From JAVBRD01 sp031548365 (GTDB lineage Bacteria; Bacillota; Clostridia; Christensenellales; UBA1750), in contig JAVBRD010000022.1 of NCBI GenBank assembly GCA_031548365.1, positions 1 to 64,000 of the forward strand: 64,000 bases of DNA, read 5' to 3'. The notes beneath the pieces are model-generated. The model ran no database searches and was not told where the DNA came from. It was given only the letters and a program-made list of their open reading frames with translations. Numbering within the stretch: the stretch's first letter is position 1; each line of letters begins with the position of its first letter. Positions 24,147 through 32,386 of the stretch are shown piece by piece. The position numbers were made by a program, and so were the translations under genes.

Positions 24147-25022
24147 ATGCTCAGAGTCAGCTCAATCGCCGGTTTACCGGTCATCGGAATGGAAGAGGCG
24201 AGGACCATCGGGCGAGTCGTCGGCGTGCTGGTGGATGCCGCAGGGATCAAGGCGGCGTGCCTGCTCGTTCAATCAGGCCCTGCAGTTTTGGGCGCGCACG
24301 CGCTTACGCTGGACAAAGTCACGGGGATCGGGCCGGACGCAATCGCCGCGCGCAGCATCGCGGACTTAAAACCGCTGCGCGAGGACGCGCGCCTGACTTC
24401 GCTCGCCGAGCAGGAGACCGACATACCCGGGGCGATCGTGTACAAGATCAATGGCGAGCGCATCGGGGAAGCCGTGGATTGGTCGATGACGCCGGACGGG
24501 CGGATCGCGGGGGTTTTGCTCAAAAGTGGGGGCGTGCTGAGCGGGAAAGACGTTCTGTCCATCGGGCATGGCATTGTCGTCGTCAGGCAGTGCGAGACAG
24601 GGGACGCCAAGGCGCTAGGTCTGGAGGATGCGCCGATTGGGCCGGCTGCTCTTTCAGAGGATCAGCTCCAGATTCTCGACGCGTTTGGCGCGCGGGATCT
24701 GCCCGTAAAGCCCATGAGACACGCGCCACCTGAGGAGGCGGAGGATTCGCTCGCTTCGCCTGAGGAAGCTCCGGTTGCGCCGGTTCCGCTCGAAACGCTT
24801 ACCGAACCCGCGCAAGCCAAACCGCCCGAGACTCAAGGCGATCCATCGCCAAGCCGTGTTCGCGTGAAGGGCGTGGATTCGCCCTACGCATCGGTCGTTG
24901 AAATCGGCAGAGGAGAGCCAAGACCCTCAGGCGTACCCATCGTTATCAGGCGGCCGTCAAACGAGCGAGACCGCGCTTCTATTCCACTCTTCCCAACCGA
25001 AGGGCAAAGGAAGCCTACCTGA
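24147..25022 (+). CDS. PRC-barrel domain protein with proline-rich C-terminus
   Basis: 291 aa. There are two tandem PRC-barrel-like units: residues about 1-75 (LRVSSIAGLPVIGMEEARTIGRVVGVLVDA) and about 85-155 (DIPGAIVYKINGERIGEAVDWSMTPDGRIAGVLL). The C-terminal third is low-complexity and rich in Pro, Glu and Ala. Function unknown; PRC barrels often bind RNA or proteins and in Firmicutes occur in sporulation- and division-linked proteins. Its translation start lies behind a strong hairpin. Its 3' end overlaps the convergent secreted-protein gene by 8 bp. Confidence 0.7.
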   Translation: MLRVSSIAGLPVIGMEEARTIGRVVGVLVDAAGIKAACLLVQSGPAVLGAHALTLDKVTGIGPDAIAARSIADLKPLREDARLTSLAEQETDIPGAIVYKINGERIGEAVDWSMTPDGRIAGVLLKSGGVLSGKDVLSIGHGIVVVRQCETGDAKALGLEDAPIGPAALSEDQLQILDAFGARDLPVKPMRHAPPEEAEDSLASPEEAPVAPVPLETLTEPAQAKPPETQGDPSPSRVRVKGVDSPYASVVEIGRGEPRPSGVPIVIRRPSNERDRASIPLFPTEGQRKPT

Positions 25023-25788
25023 CATAAACCACCTGTGCGATGGTTTTCTCGCCGCAGGAAACAAAGATGGTTGTTTTACCCGCCATGTGCGCAGTGATCG
25101 CTCCCGTTGGCGACACAGATGCGATGGCGGGCTCGGAAGAGTGGTAGAACAGTCCGTCGGTGGTGTCTCGCGGCGTGAGGAAAGCATCGATGAGAAGCGT
25201 TTCGCCCACGCGGAGTCTATAGGGGATAGTCGCCTTCAAGTTTGTGCACTTTTCACGTTTGACCACCCACACTCGCCGCGTAATACTCACCAGCTCGCCG
25301 CTCAGGGATACCGTGACACTCGTTTCCCCTTCCTTGTGACCGAAGATTGCGCCACCCTCATAAGTCGCGATGTCGGGGTCTGCGATGGTCACAATGAGAT
25401 CGGCCGACACGGGAATCATTGTTGTATTTGTGAGAAACGGTGCTTTGCCTCCGCGCCCTATGACCAGAGGCTGAGCGTCGGTTTCGATTGCGGCCTCTTT
25501 GGGGAGCACCACCACTGTCGAGCTTTCGCCCCCCGGCAGCGTCAAACTCGTCTCACCCACGTGCAGCGCAATGAGCATGCTGGCCTGATAGAGCGCGACC
25601 GCAGGATCGGAAGAGGCGATGACGAGCGGTGCGCGCGTACTTGCGAATTCGAGAGTGGAACCGACAGGCATGTACAGCGTCTCAGGCAATGTGAAAGGTT
25701 CATCCCCGGCGGCGCAAGTGGGCGAAGGCAGTGCTACGAGCAGAACAAGTGTTAGTGTTAAGACCGTTATCAGCTTGGCAAATTTCAA
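25015..25788 (-). CDS. Secreted protein with bacterial Ig-like repeats
   Basis: About 257 aa. A signal peptide (FAKLITVLTLTLVLLVALPSPTCAA) is followed by beta-rich repeats with Ig-like (BIG2-type) spacing: GSTLEFASTRAPLVIASSDPAVALYQ, then SADLIVTIADPDIATYEGGAIFGHKEGETSVTVSL and GETLLIDAF...SSEPAIASVSPTGAITAHMAGKTTIFVSC. TTG 25788 is favoured by GGGAG eight bases upstream; ATG 25809 (MPKGVIF) is the alternative. Either start lies inside the terminator of the upstream HTH gene. Probably a surface or cell-wall protein of unknown role. Confidence 0.7.
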   Translation of the reverse strand: MKFAKLITVLTLTLVLLVALPSPTCAAGDEPFTLPETLYMPVGSTLEFASTRAPLVIASSDPAVALYQASMLIALHVGETSLTLPGGESSTVVVLPKEAAIETDAQPLVIGRGGKAPFLTNTTMIPVSADLIVTIADPDIATYEGGAIFGHKEGETSVTVSLSGELVSITRRVWVVKREKCTNLKATIPYRLRVGETLLIDAFLTPRDTTDGLFYHSSEPAIASVSPTGAITAHMAGKTTIFVSCGEKTIAQVVYVR

Positions 25789-25833
25789 AAAAATCACTCC
25801 CTTTGGCATTTTAGCATGCCTGCGGGAGTGATT
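25787..25833 (-). terminator. Terminator of the HTH gene, overlapping the start of the Ig-like gene
   Basis: On the minus strand a 10-bp stem (AATCACTCCC with GGGAGTGATT; arms 25824-25833 and 25792-25801) encloses a smaller GGCAT/ATGCC hairpin and is followed by seven T. The 3' arm holds the Shine-Dalgarno and the T-run ends in the TTG start codon of the following gene. Confidence 0.75.
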
Positions 25834-25851
25834 CACCCGGAAATGTATGGT

Positions 25852-26310
25852 TTAGCCCATCGAAGCCGCACCGGTCTTGGGAGCCCCTTTCTCCCAGCCG
25901 TGCCTGCTCAGAACGCGATAAACCGTGCTCAGTGCGACAGCGTGGCCCACTTGCTTCTCATAAGCGGCGCGCACCTCCGCAACTTTGATCTTGTGACCGT
26001 GTTTCATTTTTTCGATAAACGGTGCAATGAAGGCGACTTCGTCGGCATATCTCATGTTGCGGCGATTGCCCAGCTTTTTCTTCCACAGGACGGCAGAGAG
26101 GCCGTGGTGGTTGTACTTGCTGATCACCATCTCTACACTGACCTGTTGATAACCGACTTTCGCTGCGATTTCTTTCCCTGTCAGGCGGTCAAACATGCGC
26201 AGTTTCAGGCACATCAGCCTCTTTTTTTCCCACACATTCTCTGACTTGGAAAGCGTTTCAAGCACCTCCGCTTTTTGTTCCTCAGTGTACACGCGCTGTG
26301 GTCTGGCCAT
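25852..26310 (-). CDS. Orphan IS630-type helix-turn-helix protein (transposase N-terminal part)
   Basis: 152 aa, matching only the DNA-binding half of IS630-family transposases: a first HTH (KRLMCLKLRMFDRLTGKEIAAKVGYQQVSVEMVISKYNHHG) and a second winged HTH ending STVYRVLSRHGWEK. The DDE catalytic domain is absent; the protein ends cleanly at ASMG, followed by a strong terminator. No matching terminal repeats were found. Either a truncated relic or a domesticated DNA-binding protein; the intact frame and the own terminator favour the latter. It follows accA by 55 bp in the same direction. Confidence 0.65.
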   Translation of the reverse strand: MARPQRVYTEEQKAEVLETLSKSENVWEKKRLMCLKLRMFDRLTGKEIAAKVGYQQVSVEMVISKYNHHGLSAVLWKKKLGNRRNMRYADEVAFIAPFIEKMKHGHKIKVAEVRAAYEKQVGHAVALSTVYRVLSRHGWEKGAPKTGAASMG

Positions 26311-26365
26311 TCCGAAACACCTTTTCCTTATTTATTTGTCGTGTTTCAATCTGGTTTGACTCTGT

Positions 26366-27160
26366 TTAGGTCAAACTGCCCATCCTGCGAAAACGCTCGT
26401 ACCGTCTCTTGAGCAGATCGTCGGTCTCGCGCGAGTTTGATGTGACGATCAGGTCGGTGAAATAGGCTTTTAGCGTGTTCGCAAGGGATTGAGGGTCGGT
26501 CTGCGCATCTCCGTTAGGTTCCTCGATTACATCATCTATCACATTTAGCGCCTTCAGATCACCCGCCGTTAGCTTCATCATTTCTGCCGCGTTTTTCGCC
26601 AGTGTTGTATCTTTCCAAAGGATAGTGGCAAATCCTTCCGGCGTCAAGATCGAATAAGTCGCATTTTCGAGCATAGCGACCCTATCTGCTACCGCTAGTG
26701 CGAGCGCACCGCCTGATCCTCCCTCGCCTATAATCACACAAAAGATAGGCGTTTTCAGTCGCATCATCTCCATCAAATTCACAGCGATGGCGTTACCCTG
26801 GCCCCGCTCCTCCGCGCCGATGCCGCAAAACGCGCCCTGTGTGTCAACAAAGCAGAGCACGGGGCGGCGAAATTTCTCCGCTTCTTTCATGAGACGGAGG
26901 GCTTTTCTGTATCCCTCGGGATGAGGAGCGCCAAAGTTGCGACGTGCTTTTTCGCGCGCGTCGCTCCCTTTTTCCTCACCGATGACAGTAACGGGAACGC
27001 CGCACAGCCAACCGATGCCGCCCACGATCGCGGGGTCGTCGCCGTAAAGCCGGTCGCCGTGCAGTTCGATGAAATCGTCGATCATCAGCTCAATGAGTGC
27101 TTTGGACGTGGGACGCTTTGGATTGCGCGCAGCCTGTACCCTTTGCCATGCGTCCATCAC
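26366..27160 (-). CDS. accA: Acetyl-CoA carboxylase carboxyltransferase subunit alpha
   Basis: Transfers CO2 from carboxybiotin to acetyl-CoA, making malonyl-CoA. 264 aa with AWQRVQAARNPKRPTSKALIELMIDDFIELHGDR at the N-terminus, PEGYRKALRLMKEAEKFRRPVLCFVDTQGA and the oxyanion-hole region GEGGSGGALALAVAD. It overlaps accD by 4 bp and is the last gene of the fab/acc operon. A short hairpin (GTTTGAC/GTCAAAC, 26354-26376) spans its stop codon but lacks a T-run. Confidence 0.95.
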   Translation of the reverse strand: MMDAWQRVQAARNPKRPTSKALIELMIDDFIELHGDRLYGDDPAIVGGIGWLCGVPVTVIGEEKGSDAREKARRNFGAPHPEGYRKALRLMKEAEKFRRPVLCFVDTQGAFCGIGAEERGQGNAIAVNLMEMMRLKTPIFCVIIGEGGSGGALALAVADRVAMLENATYSILTPEGFATILWKDTTLAKNAAEMMKLTAGDLKALNVIDDVIEEPNGDAQTDPQSLANTLKAYFTDLIVTSNSRETDDLLKRRYERFRRMGSLT

Positions 27161-28080
27161 ATGCCCCTCCTCTCGTGGAGCTTGAGCAGCCGCGAAATCG
27201 TATGCTTCATGCGGGAGCGTGGAACGATAGCGTCGATGAAGCCTTTTTCAAGCAGAAATTCGGCTCTTTGGAACGACTCGGGGAGCGATTTTTGCATCGC
27301 CTGCTCGATCACCCGGCGTCCGGCAAAACCAATGAGCGCGTTGGGTTCAGCGAGTGTGATGTCGCCCAGCATCGCGAAGGAAGCGGTCACGCCTCCGGTT
27401 GTCGGGTCGGTCAGCACGACAAGGTAAAAGAGCCCTGCATCGTGGAGCCGTCCGATCGCGCCGGAAACCTTCGCCATCTGCATCAAGGAAACCATGCCTT
27501 CCTGCATACGCGCACCGCCGGAAACAGTGAACACGACCAGCGGCAGTTTCCGCTTGACGGCCTCTTCAGCGGCAAGTGCGAGCTTTTCACCCACGGCGTA
27601 TCCCATGGAACCCATGATGAAAAACCCGTCCATCGCGCACATCACGCAGGGGAGACCATCCACGTTCGCCAGTCCGCAAACGACGGCCTCTTTTAGGCCC
27701 GTAAAGGAGCGTGTTTTTTTCAGCTTTTCGTCGTAATCCGGAAAATCGAGCGGGTTTGCGCCCACCACATCGGCAAAAAGCTCTACAAAGCTGCTCTCGT
27801 CCGCCGTGTAGCCGATGCGCTGCTGTGCGGTCAAACGGAAATGGTGCGCACAGTGTGGACAAACCTTGAGCGTGTCCTGCAAGTCTTCCGAGTAGATGAG
27901 CCGTGAGCATCCGGGACACTTTTCCCACATGCCCGAGGGGATGCTTGGCGCGTCGTCAAGCGCAGGCGGGGGCGTGAGCGCCGCTTGCGGGGCGGGGAGC
28001 TGCGGCTGCTCGTAGATGGGCATCGAAGTGGACGCGGGAACAGTGAACACGTTGATTTTCTTTTTAGGAAACAGTGGCAT
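27157..28080 (-). CDS. accD: Acetyl-CoA carboxylase carboxyltransferase subunit beta
   Basis: Zinc-containing partner of AccA; 307 aa. It has a zinc ribbon (CPGCSRLIYSEDL...KVCPHCAHHFRL), GLANVDGLPCVMCAMDGFFIMGSMG and the SGGARMQEGMVSLMQMAK motif. The N-terminal 35 residues before the ribbon are Pro-rich. It overlaps the end of accC by 17 bp. Confidence 0.95.
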   Translation of the reverse strand: MPLFPKKKINVFTVPASTSMPIYEQPQLPAPQAALTPPPALDDAPSIPSGMWEKCPGCSRLIYSEDLQDTLKVCPHCAHHFRLTAQQRIGYTADESSFVELFADVVGANPLDFPDYDEKLKKTRSFTGLKEAVVCGLANVDGLPCVMCAMDGFFIMGSMGYAVGEKLALAAEEAVKRKLPLVVFTVSGGARMQEGMVSLMQMAKVSGAIGRLHDAGLFYLVVLTDPTTGGVTASFAMLGDITLAEPNALIGFAGRRVIEQAMQKSLPESFQRAEFLLEKGFIDAIVPRSRMKHTISRLLKLHERRGM

Positions 28081-29422
28081 CTCGGCTCAACACCTCCGTC
28101 AGCGTTCCGGTGTGGAAGCGCCCGGTCGCAAACTCTTTTAGCTCCAGCAAGCCCAGCTGGAAATCAACGTTGGTGGTGACGCCTTCAATAACGATCTCGG
28201 AAAGCGCACCCTTCATTTTGGCTACGGCTTGCGCTCGGTCGGGCGCGTGCGCGATGACTTTCATGATCATGCTGTCGTAATGCGGGGAGATGACCGCGCC
28301 GTTGTAGAGCATGGAATCGACGCGCACGTTCGGGCCGCCCGGCTGGTGGATAAGGGTGGTTGTCCCGCAGGATGGCATGAACTGTTTTTCGGGATCCTCC
28401 GCGTTGATTCGGCATTCGACCGCGTGCCCGTTGATGCGCAAATCGGCCTGAGCGAACGGCAGCTTTACGCCTGCGGCCACCAGGATTTGCGTTTTAACGA
28501 GGTCAACACCCGTGACCATTTCCGTAACGGGGTGCTCGACCTGAAGCCGCGCGTTCATCTCCATGAAAAAAAACTCAAGGTCGTCCCCCACGAGGAACTC
28601 CACTGTGCCTGCGCCTACGTACCCGCATGCCTTGGCGGCCTTGATAGCGGCTTCACCCATATTCGCGCGCGCTTCAGACGTGAGCAGGGAAGAGGGGCTC
28701 TCTTCGATCAGCTTTTGGCGGCGGCGCTGGAGGGAACAATCCCGCTCAAAAAGGTGGACGGCATTGCCGTGGGCGTCGCACATGATCTGAATTTCGATGT
28801 GGTGCGCGTTTTGGATCAGGCGCTCGATGTACACGCCGTCATTCCCAAAGCATGCAGCTGCCTCCGCGCGCGCGGCGGAGATGGCGTCCTCAAGCTGGCC
28901 GGGTTCGTCCACGCGACGAATGCCGCGCCCGCCGCCCCCCGCCGCAGCTTTGACGAGAAGCGGGTATCCGGCGACTTCGGCGTCGCGCCTGGCGTCGTCC
29001 ATGTCCCGGATGAGGCTCTGCGATCCGGGAATGACAGGTACACCGCTCGCGATCATGGTCAGACGCGCTTGCAGTTTATCGCCCATGGATTCCATCGCCT
29101 CAGGCGGCGGGCCGATGAACGCGATGTGGCACTCCTTGCACATGCGTGCGAACTTGTGGTTTTCCGAGAGCAGGCCGTAACCGGGGTGAATCGCCTGAGC
29201 GCCTGTCAGAACGGTGGCCGAGAGGATCGCGGGCATGCTCAGGTAGCTCTCGCGCGCGGGCGCGGGACCGATGCAAACAGCCTCGTCCGCAAGCTGCGTG
29301 TGAAGCGCTTCGCGGTCGGCGACGGAATAAACGGCAACGGTTTGAATGCCCATCTCGCGGCACGCGCGAATGACGCGGACGGCGATCTCGCCGCGGTTGG
29401 CGATCAGGATTTTGCTGAACAA
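28064..29422 (-). CDS. accC: Biotin carboxylase subunit of acetyl-CoA carboxylase
   Basis: ATP-dependent carboxylation of the biotin on AccB; 452 aa. Landmarks are SKILIANRGEIAVRVIRACREMG, the ATP-grasp glycine loop AAAGGGGRGIRRVD, HIEIQIMCDAHGNAVHLFERDCSLQRRRQKLIEESP and EMNARLQVEHPVTE. TTG 29422 is the start: GGAGG lies 8 bases upstream and it begins 16 bp after the fabZ stop; an in-frame ATG at 29458 would overlap fabZ. Confidence 0.95.
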   Translation of the reverse strand: MFSKILIANRGEIAVRVIRACREMGIQTVAVYSVADREALHTQLADEAVCIGPAPARESYLSMPAILSATVLTGAQAIHPGYGLLSENHKFARMCKECHIAFIGPPPEAMESMGDKLQARLTMIASGVPVIPGSQSLIRDMDDARRDAEVAGYPLLVKAAAGGGGRGIRRVDEPGQLEDAISAARAEAAACFGNDGVYIERLIQNAHHIEIQIMCDAHGNAVHLFERDCSLQRRRQKLIEESPSSLLTSEARANMGEAAIKAAKACGYVGAGTVEFLVGDDLEFFFMEMNARLQVEHPVTEMVTGVDLVKTQILVAAGVKLPFAQADLRINGHAVECRINAEDPEKQFMPSCGTTTLIHQPGGPNVRVDSMLYNGAVISPHYDSMIMKVIAHAPDRAQAVAKMKGALSEIVIEGVTTNVDFQLGLLELKEFATGRFHTGTLTEVLSRDATVS

Positions 29423-29438
29423 AGCGAGCGCCTCCGAT

Positions 29439-29864
29439 CTATGTTTTTGCGAAAACAAACAAAAGGTCCGCCTCGCACGTCACCTCATCGCCCACGTAGG
29501 CGACGCCGTGTCCCATACCTGCGCTGCGCGAGAGCTTGGTCAGCTCCGTTTCGAGCCGAAGCGTCTCGCCGGGCCGAACGCCCCTGCGAAATTTTACATT
29601 GTTGGCGCTCCCGAACAGCGCGAGTTTGCCCGCGTATTCCGGCAAAGAGAGTACGGCCACAGCGCCTGTTTGTGCAAGAGACTCAAGCTGAAGCACGCCG
29701 GGAAGCACGGGATTGCCCGGGAAATGCCCGCGGAAAAAGTCCATTTCGTGCGTGAGATGCCAAAACCCCGTCGCGCGCTTTCCCGGCGCTAGCGATACGA
29801 TCTCGCTGAGCAGGAGGAAAGGCTCGCGGTGGGGGAGAATGGCTTTTATTTCTTCAATGTTCAT
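29439..29864 (-). CDS. fabZ: 3-hydroxyacyl-ACP dehydratase
   Basis: Dehydrates 3-hydroxyacyl-ACP in elongation. 141 aa, hot-dog fold with catalytic His47 in RGHFPGNPVLPG and Glu61 in VLQLESLAQTGA; the N-terminus IEEIKAILPHREPFLLL is typical. It lies between accB and accC, 14 bp after accB. Confidence 0.96.
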   Translation of the reverse strand: MNIEEIKAILPHREPFLLLSEIVSLAPGKRATGFWHLTHEMDFFRGHFPGNPVLPGVLQLESLAQTGAVAVLSLPEYAGKLALFGSANNVKFRRGVRPGETLRLETELTKLSRSAGMGHGVAYVGDEVTCEADLLFVFAKT

Positions 29865-29878
29865 GCGACACCTCGCCG

Positions 29879-30346
29879 TCAGCGGTATTGAAATATCAGC
29901 TGCCCGAACTCAACCATCTGGCCTTCCTTCGCCGCGATCCACACGATTTCGCCGTCGGAGTCGGCGACGATTTCGTTCATGAGCTTCATCGCCTCAACGA
30001 TGCAAACAGGCTGGCCCTTTTTCACGCGGGAGCCGATCTTGATGGCCTTGTCTCCCGGCAGCTCGTGGAACGTGCCCACCATGGGGGACGTGATCTCGTG
30101 AATGTCAGCGCCGGTGAGCGGTTGGTCCTCTTTGACCGCGGGAATCGGAGCGGCTTGAGGAGCGGGCGCGGGAGGCGGCGCAGGAGCAAAAGCGGGCAAA
30201 ACTGTGGGACGCGCTTCGACAGACGCGGGCGCGCTTCCGCCGCTTTTCTTAAGACACACGCGCAGGCCATCTTGCTCAACTTCAAGCTCCAAGAGTTGGG
30301 AGGATTCCATCATGTGTATCAACGACTGAACGGTATTCAAATCCAT
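29879..30346 (-). CDS. accB: Biotin carboxyl carrier protein of acetyl-CoA carboxylase
   Basis: Carries biotin between AccC and AccAD. 155 aa: N-terminal dimer region (VQSLIHMMESSQLLELEVEQDG), a flexible Pro/Ala linker (about residues 45-72) and the biotinyl domain with the lysine of VEAMKLMNEI (K121). 14 bp after fabF. Confidence 0.95.
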   Translation of the reverse strand: MDLNTVQSLIHMMESSQLLELEVEQDGLRVCLKKSGGSAPASVEARPTVLPAFAPAPPPAPAPQAAPIPAVKEDQPLTGADIHEITSPMVGTFHELPGDKAIKIGSRVKKGQPVCIVEAMKLMNEIVADSDGEIVWIAAKEGQMVEFGQLIFQYR

Positions 30347-30360
30347 ATGTTTTCGCTCCT

Positions 30361-31590
30361 TTATAGCCGTGAGAGCGCAAGCGTTGCGTTGTGGCCTCCG
30401 AAACCGAACGAGTTGGAGAGCGCGTGATCGACGCGCGCCTCCAAGGCTTCACGCGCGACGATGTTGAGGTTGCATTCGGGATCGGGTACGGCGTACCCAG
30501 CAGTCGCAGGGATGAAGCTTTCCGTGATGGCGAGCGCGCATGCGATGGCCTCAACCGCGCCTGTCGCGCCCAGCAGATGCCCGGTCATCGACTTGGTGGA
30601 GGATACAGGGATGCGCTCTGCGTCTTCGCCAAACGCGAGCTTGATCGCCGTCGTTTCCATCTTATCATTTTGCGCGGTGGACGTGCCGTGTGCATTGATG
30701 TAGCCCACATCCGCTGCATGGATGCCTGCTTCTTCCATGGCGAGCGTCATCGCGCGGGCGGGCTGGGTCGCGGCGGGGTCAGGCGCGGTGACATGGTAGG
30801 CGTCCCCTGTCGCGCCGTAGCCCGTGATCTCGCAGTAGATATGCGCGCCGCGCGACCTTGCCGTCTCGTACTCTTCGAGGACGACGATGCCTGCGCCCTC
30901 GCCCATGACGAAGCCGTCTCGCTCTTTGTCAAAAGGAATGGACGCGCGCGTGATGTCGGTTCTGCGCGTCAGCGCCGTGATGTTGATGAAGCCGGAAAGC
31001 CCGAGCGGGGTAATCGCCGCCTCCGCGCCGCCCGCAAGCATTAAGTCGGCGTAACCGTGTTTAATGAGGCGGAAGGCGTCGCCGATGGCGTGTGTGCTGG
31101 TCGCACACGCTGTGACGACGGAGCTGTTGAACCCGTGGAGTTTGTAGCGCATGCTCACCTGTCCTGAGATCATGTTGGAGATGATCATGGGGATAAACAC
31201 GGGGGAGACGCGTCCCGGGCCGTTTTGCATCAATTTGGTGTGCTCTGTTTCAATGGTTTGAAAACCGCCGATGCCCGAGCCGATCACGACTCCGGCGCGG
31301 TCGCGGTTTGTTTTTTCAAAGTCAATGCCGCTATCGCGCACAGCCATCTCTGCGGCCGCGCAGCCAAAGAGGCAGAAACGATCCATTCTGCGTGATTCGC
31401 TCGTAGGAACGTAATCATCGAAGTTTTTTTCCTTCACTTCGGCGGCTATGCCGACCTTAAACGATGACGCGTCAAAGAGCGTGATGGGCGCGATGCCCAC
31501 GCTGGTGGACTTCAGAGCCTCGGAGAACGCCGCTTTGCCACAGCCGATGGGGGTGACGCATCCGATGCCTGTGATGACGACTCGACGCAT
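30361..31590 (-). CDS. fabF: Beta-ketoacyl-ACP synthase II
   Basis: Condensing enzyme for elongation; 409 aa. Catalytic Cys162 in VTACATSTHAIGDA, the first His in INAHGTSTAQND and the second in STKSMTGHLLGATGA, with the C-terminal NSFGFGGHNATL. It is preceded by fabG in the operon. Confidence 0.96.
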   Translation of the reverse strand: MRRVVITGIGCVTPIGCGKAAFSEALKSTSVGIAPITLFDASSFKVGIAAEVKEKNFDDYVPTSESRRMDRFCLFGCAAAEMAVRDSGIDFEKTNRDRAGVVIGSGIGGFQTIETEHTKLMQNGPGRVSPVFIPMIISNMISGQVSMRYKLHGFNSSVVTACATSTHAIGDAFRLIKHGYADLMLAGGAEAAITPLGLSGFINITALTRRTDITRASIPFDKERDGFVMGEGAGIVVLEEYETARSRGAHIYCEITGYGATGDAYHVTAPDPAATQPARAMTLAMEEAGIHAADVGYINAHGTSTAQNDKMETTAIKLAFGEDAERIPVSSTKSMTGHLLGATGAVEAIACALAITESFIPATAGYAVPDPECNLNIVAREALEARVDHALSNSFGFGGHNATLALSRL

Positions 31591-31620
31591 GGGGTTCCCT
31601 CCGTTCGTGAGACAGTGATG

Positions 31621-32367
31621 TTAGGGCATGCAAAGCCCGCCGTCGACGACCAGCGTTTGCCCCGTGATGTACGCAGCGGCATCGCTGATAAGAAAGGCGA
31701 CAGCGGCGGCGATCTCATGAGGCTCGGCCATGCGTTTGAGCGGAACGCGCGCGAGCATGGCTTCAACGGCCGCTTCTGGCATGGTGGCGGTCATGTCGCT
31801 TTTGACAAGGCCGGGCGCGAGCGCGTTGACCGTGATGCCGCGCGGAGCGAGCTCAAGCGCGGCGGATTTCGTCATGCCGATCATGCCCGCTTTTGCGGCC
31901 GAATAATTCGTCTGTCCGGCGTTGCCTGTTACGCCCGCGACACTCGCGATGTTGACAATGCGCCCCTGACGCGCTTTGAGCATTACGGGGGACACGTGAC
32001 GCATGCAGTTCCACGCGCCTTTGAGGTTGGTGTCGATCACGGCGTCAAACTCTTCTTCCTTCATGCGCAGAAGGAGCGCGTCGCGGGTCACGCCCGCGTT
32101 GTTGACGAGTGCGTATACGCCGCCGAACGCTTGACACGAAGTCTGGATCAGGTGGCCTGCTTCGGTATAATCGGATACATCGGCAGGCACGGCGAGCGCT
32201 TCCCCGCCTGACGCGGTGATCTCGCTGACGACAGACTCGGCCGCATCGCGCCCGCCGCGATAATTCACCACAACGGCGTAACCCTGCGCGCTGAGAGCAA
32301 GCGCGATAGCGCGGCCAATGCCGCGTGATGAACCGGTGACAACTGCGCATCGCTTGTGTTCCTGCAT
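31621..32367 (-). CDS. fabG: 3-oxoacyl-ACP reductase
   Basis: NADPH-dependent SDR; 248 aa. Cofactor motif TGSSRGIGRAIA, NNAG, catalytic Ser in NIASVAG and Tyr-x-x-x-Lys in YSAAKAG. It lies 19 bp downstream of fabD. Context fixes it as the elongation ketoreductase. Confidence 0.95.
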   Translation of the reverse strand: MQEHKRCAVVTGSSRGIGRAIALALSAQGYAVVVNYRGGRDAAESVVSEITASGGEALAVPADVSDYTEAGHLIQTSCQAFGGVYALVNNAGVTRDALLLRMKEEEFDAVIDTNLKGAWNCMRHVSPVMLKARQGRIVNIASVAGVTGNAGQTNYSAAKAGMIGMTKSAALELAPRGITVNALAPGLVKSDMTATMPEAAVEAMLARVPLKRMAEPHEIAAAVAFLISDAAAYITGQTLVVDGGLCMP

Positions 32368-32386
32368 AAAGTGGCTCCTTCGCTTA

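Noticed and set aside
26354..26376. Hairpin across the accA stop as a terminator
   Set aside because: Seven-bp stem without a T-run on the minus strand; termination here cannot be claimed.
28229..29755. Long plus-strand ORF opposite accC and fabZ (508 codons)
   Set aside because: It is antisense to two unmistakable genes, has no ribosome site, and its composition (His, Arg, Ala, Val) is that of a GC-rich shadow frame.
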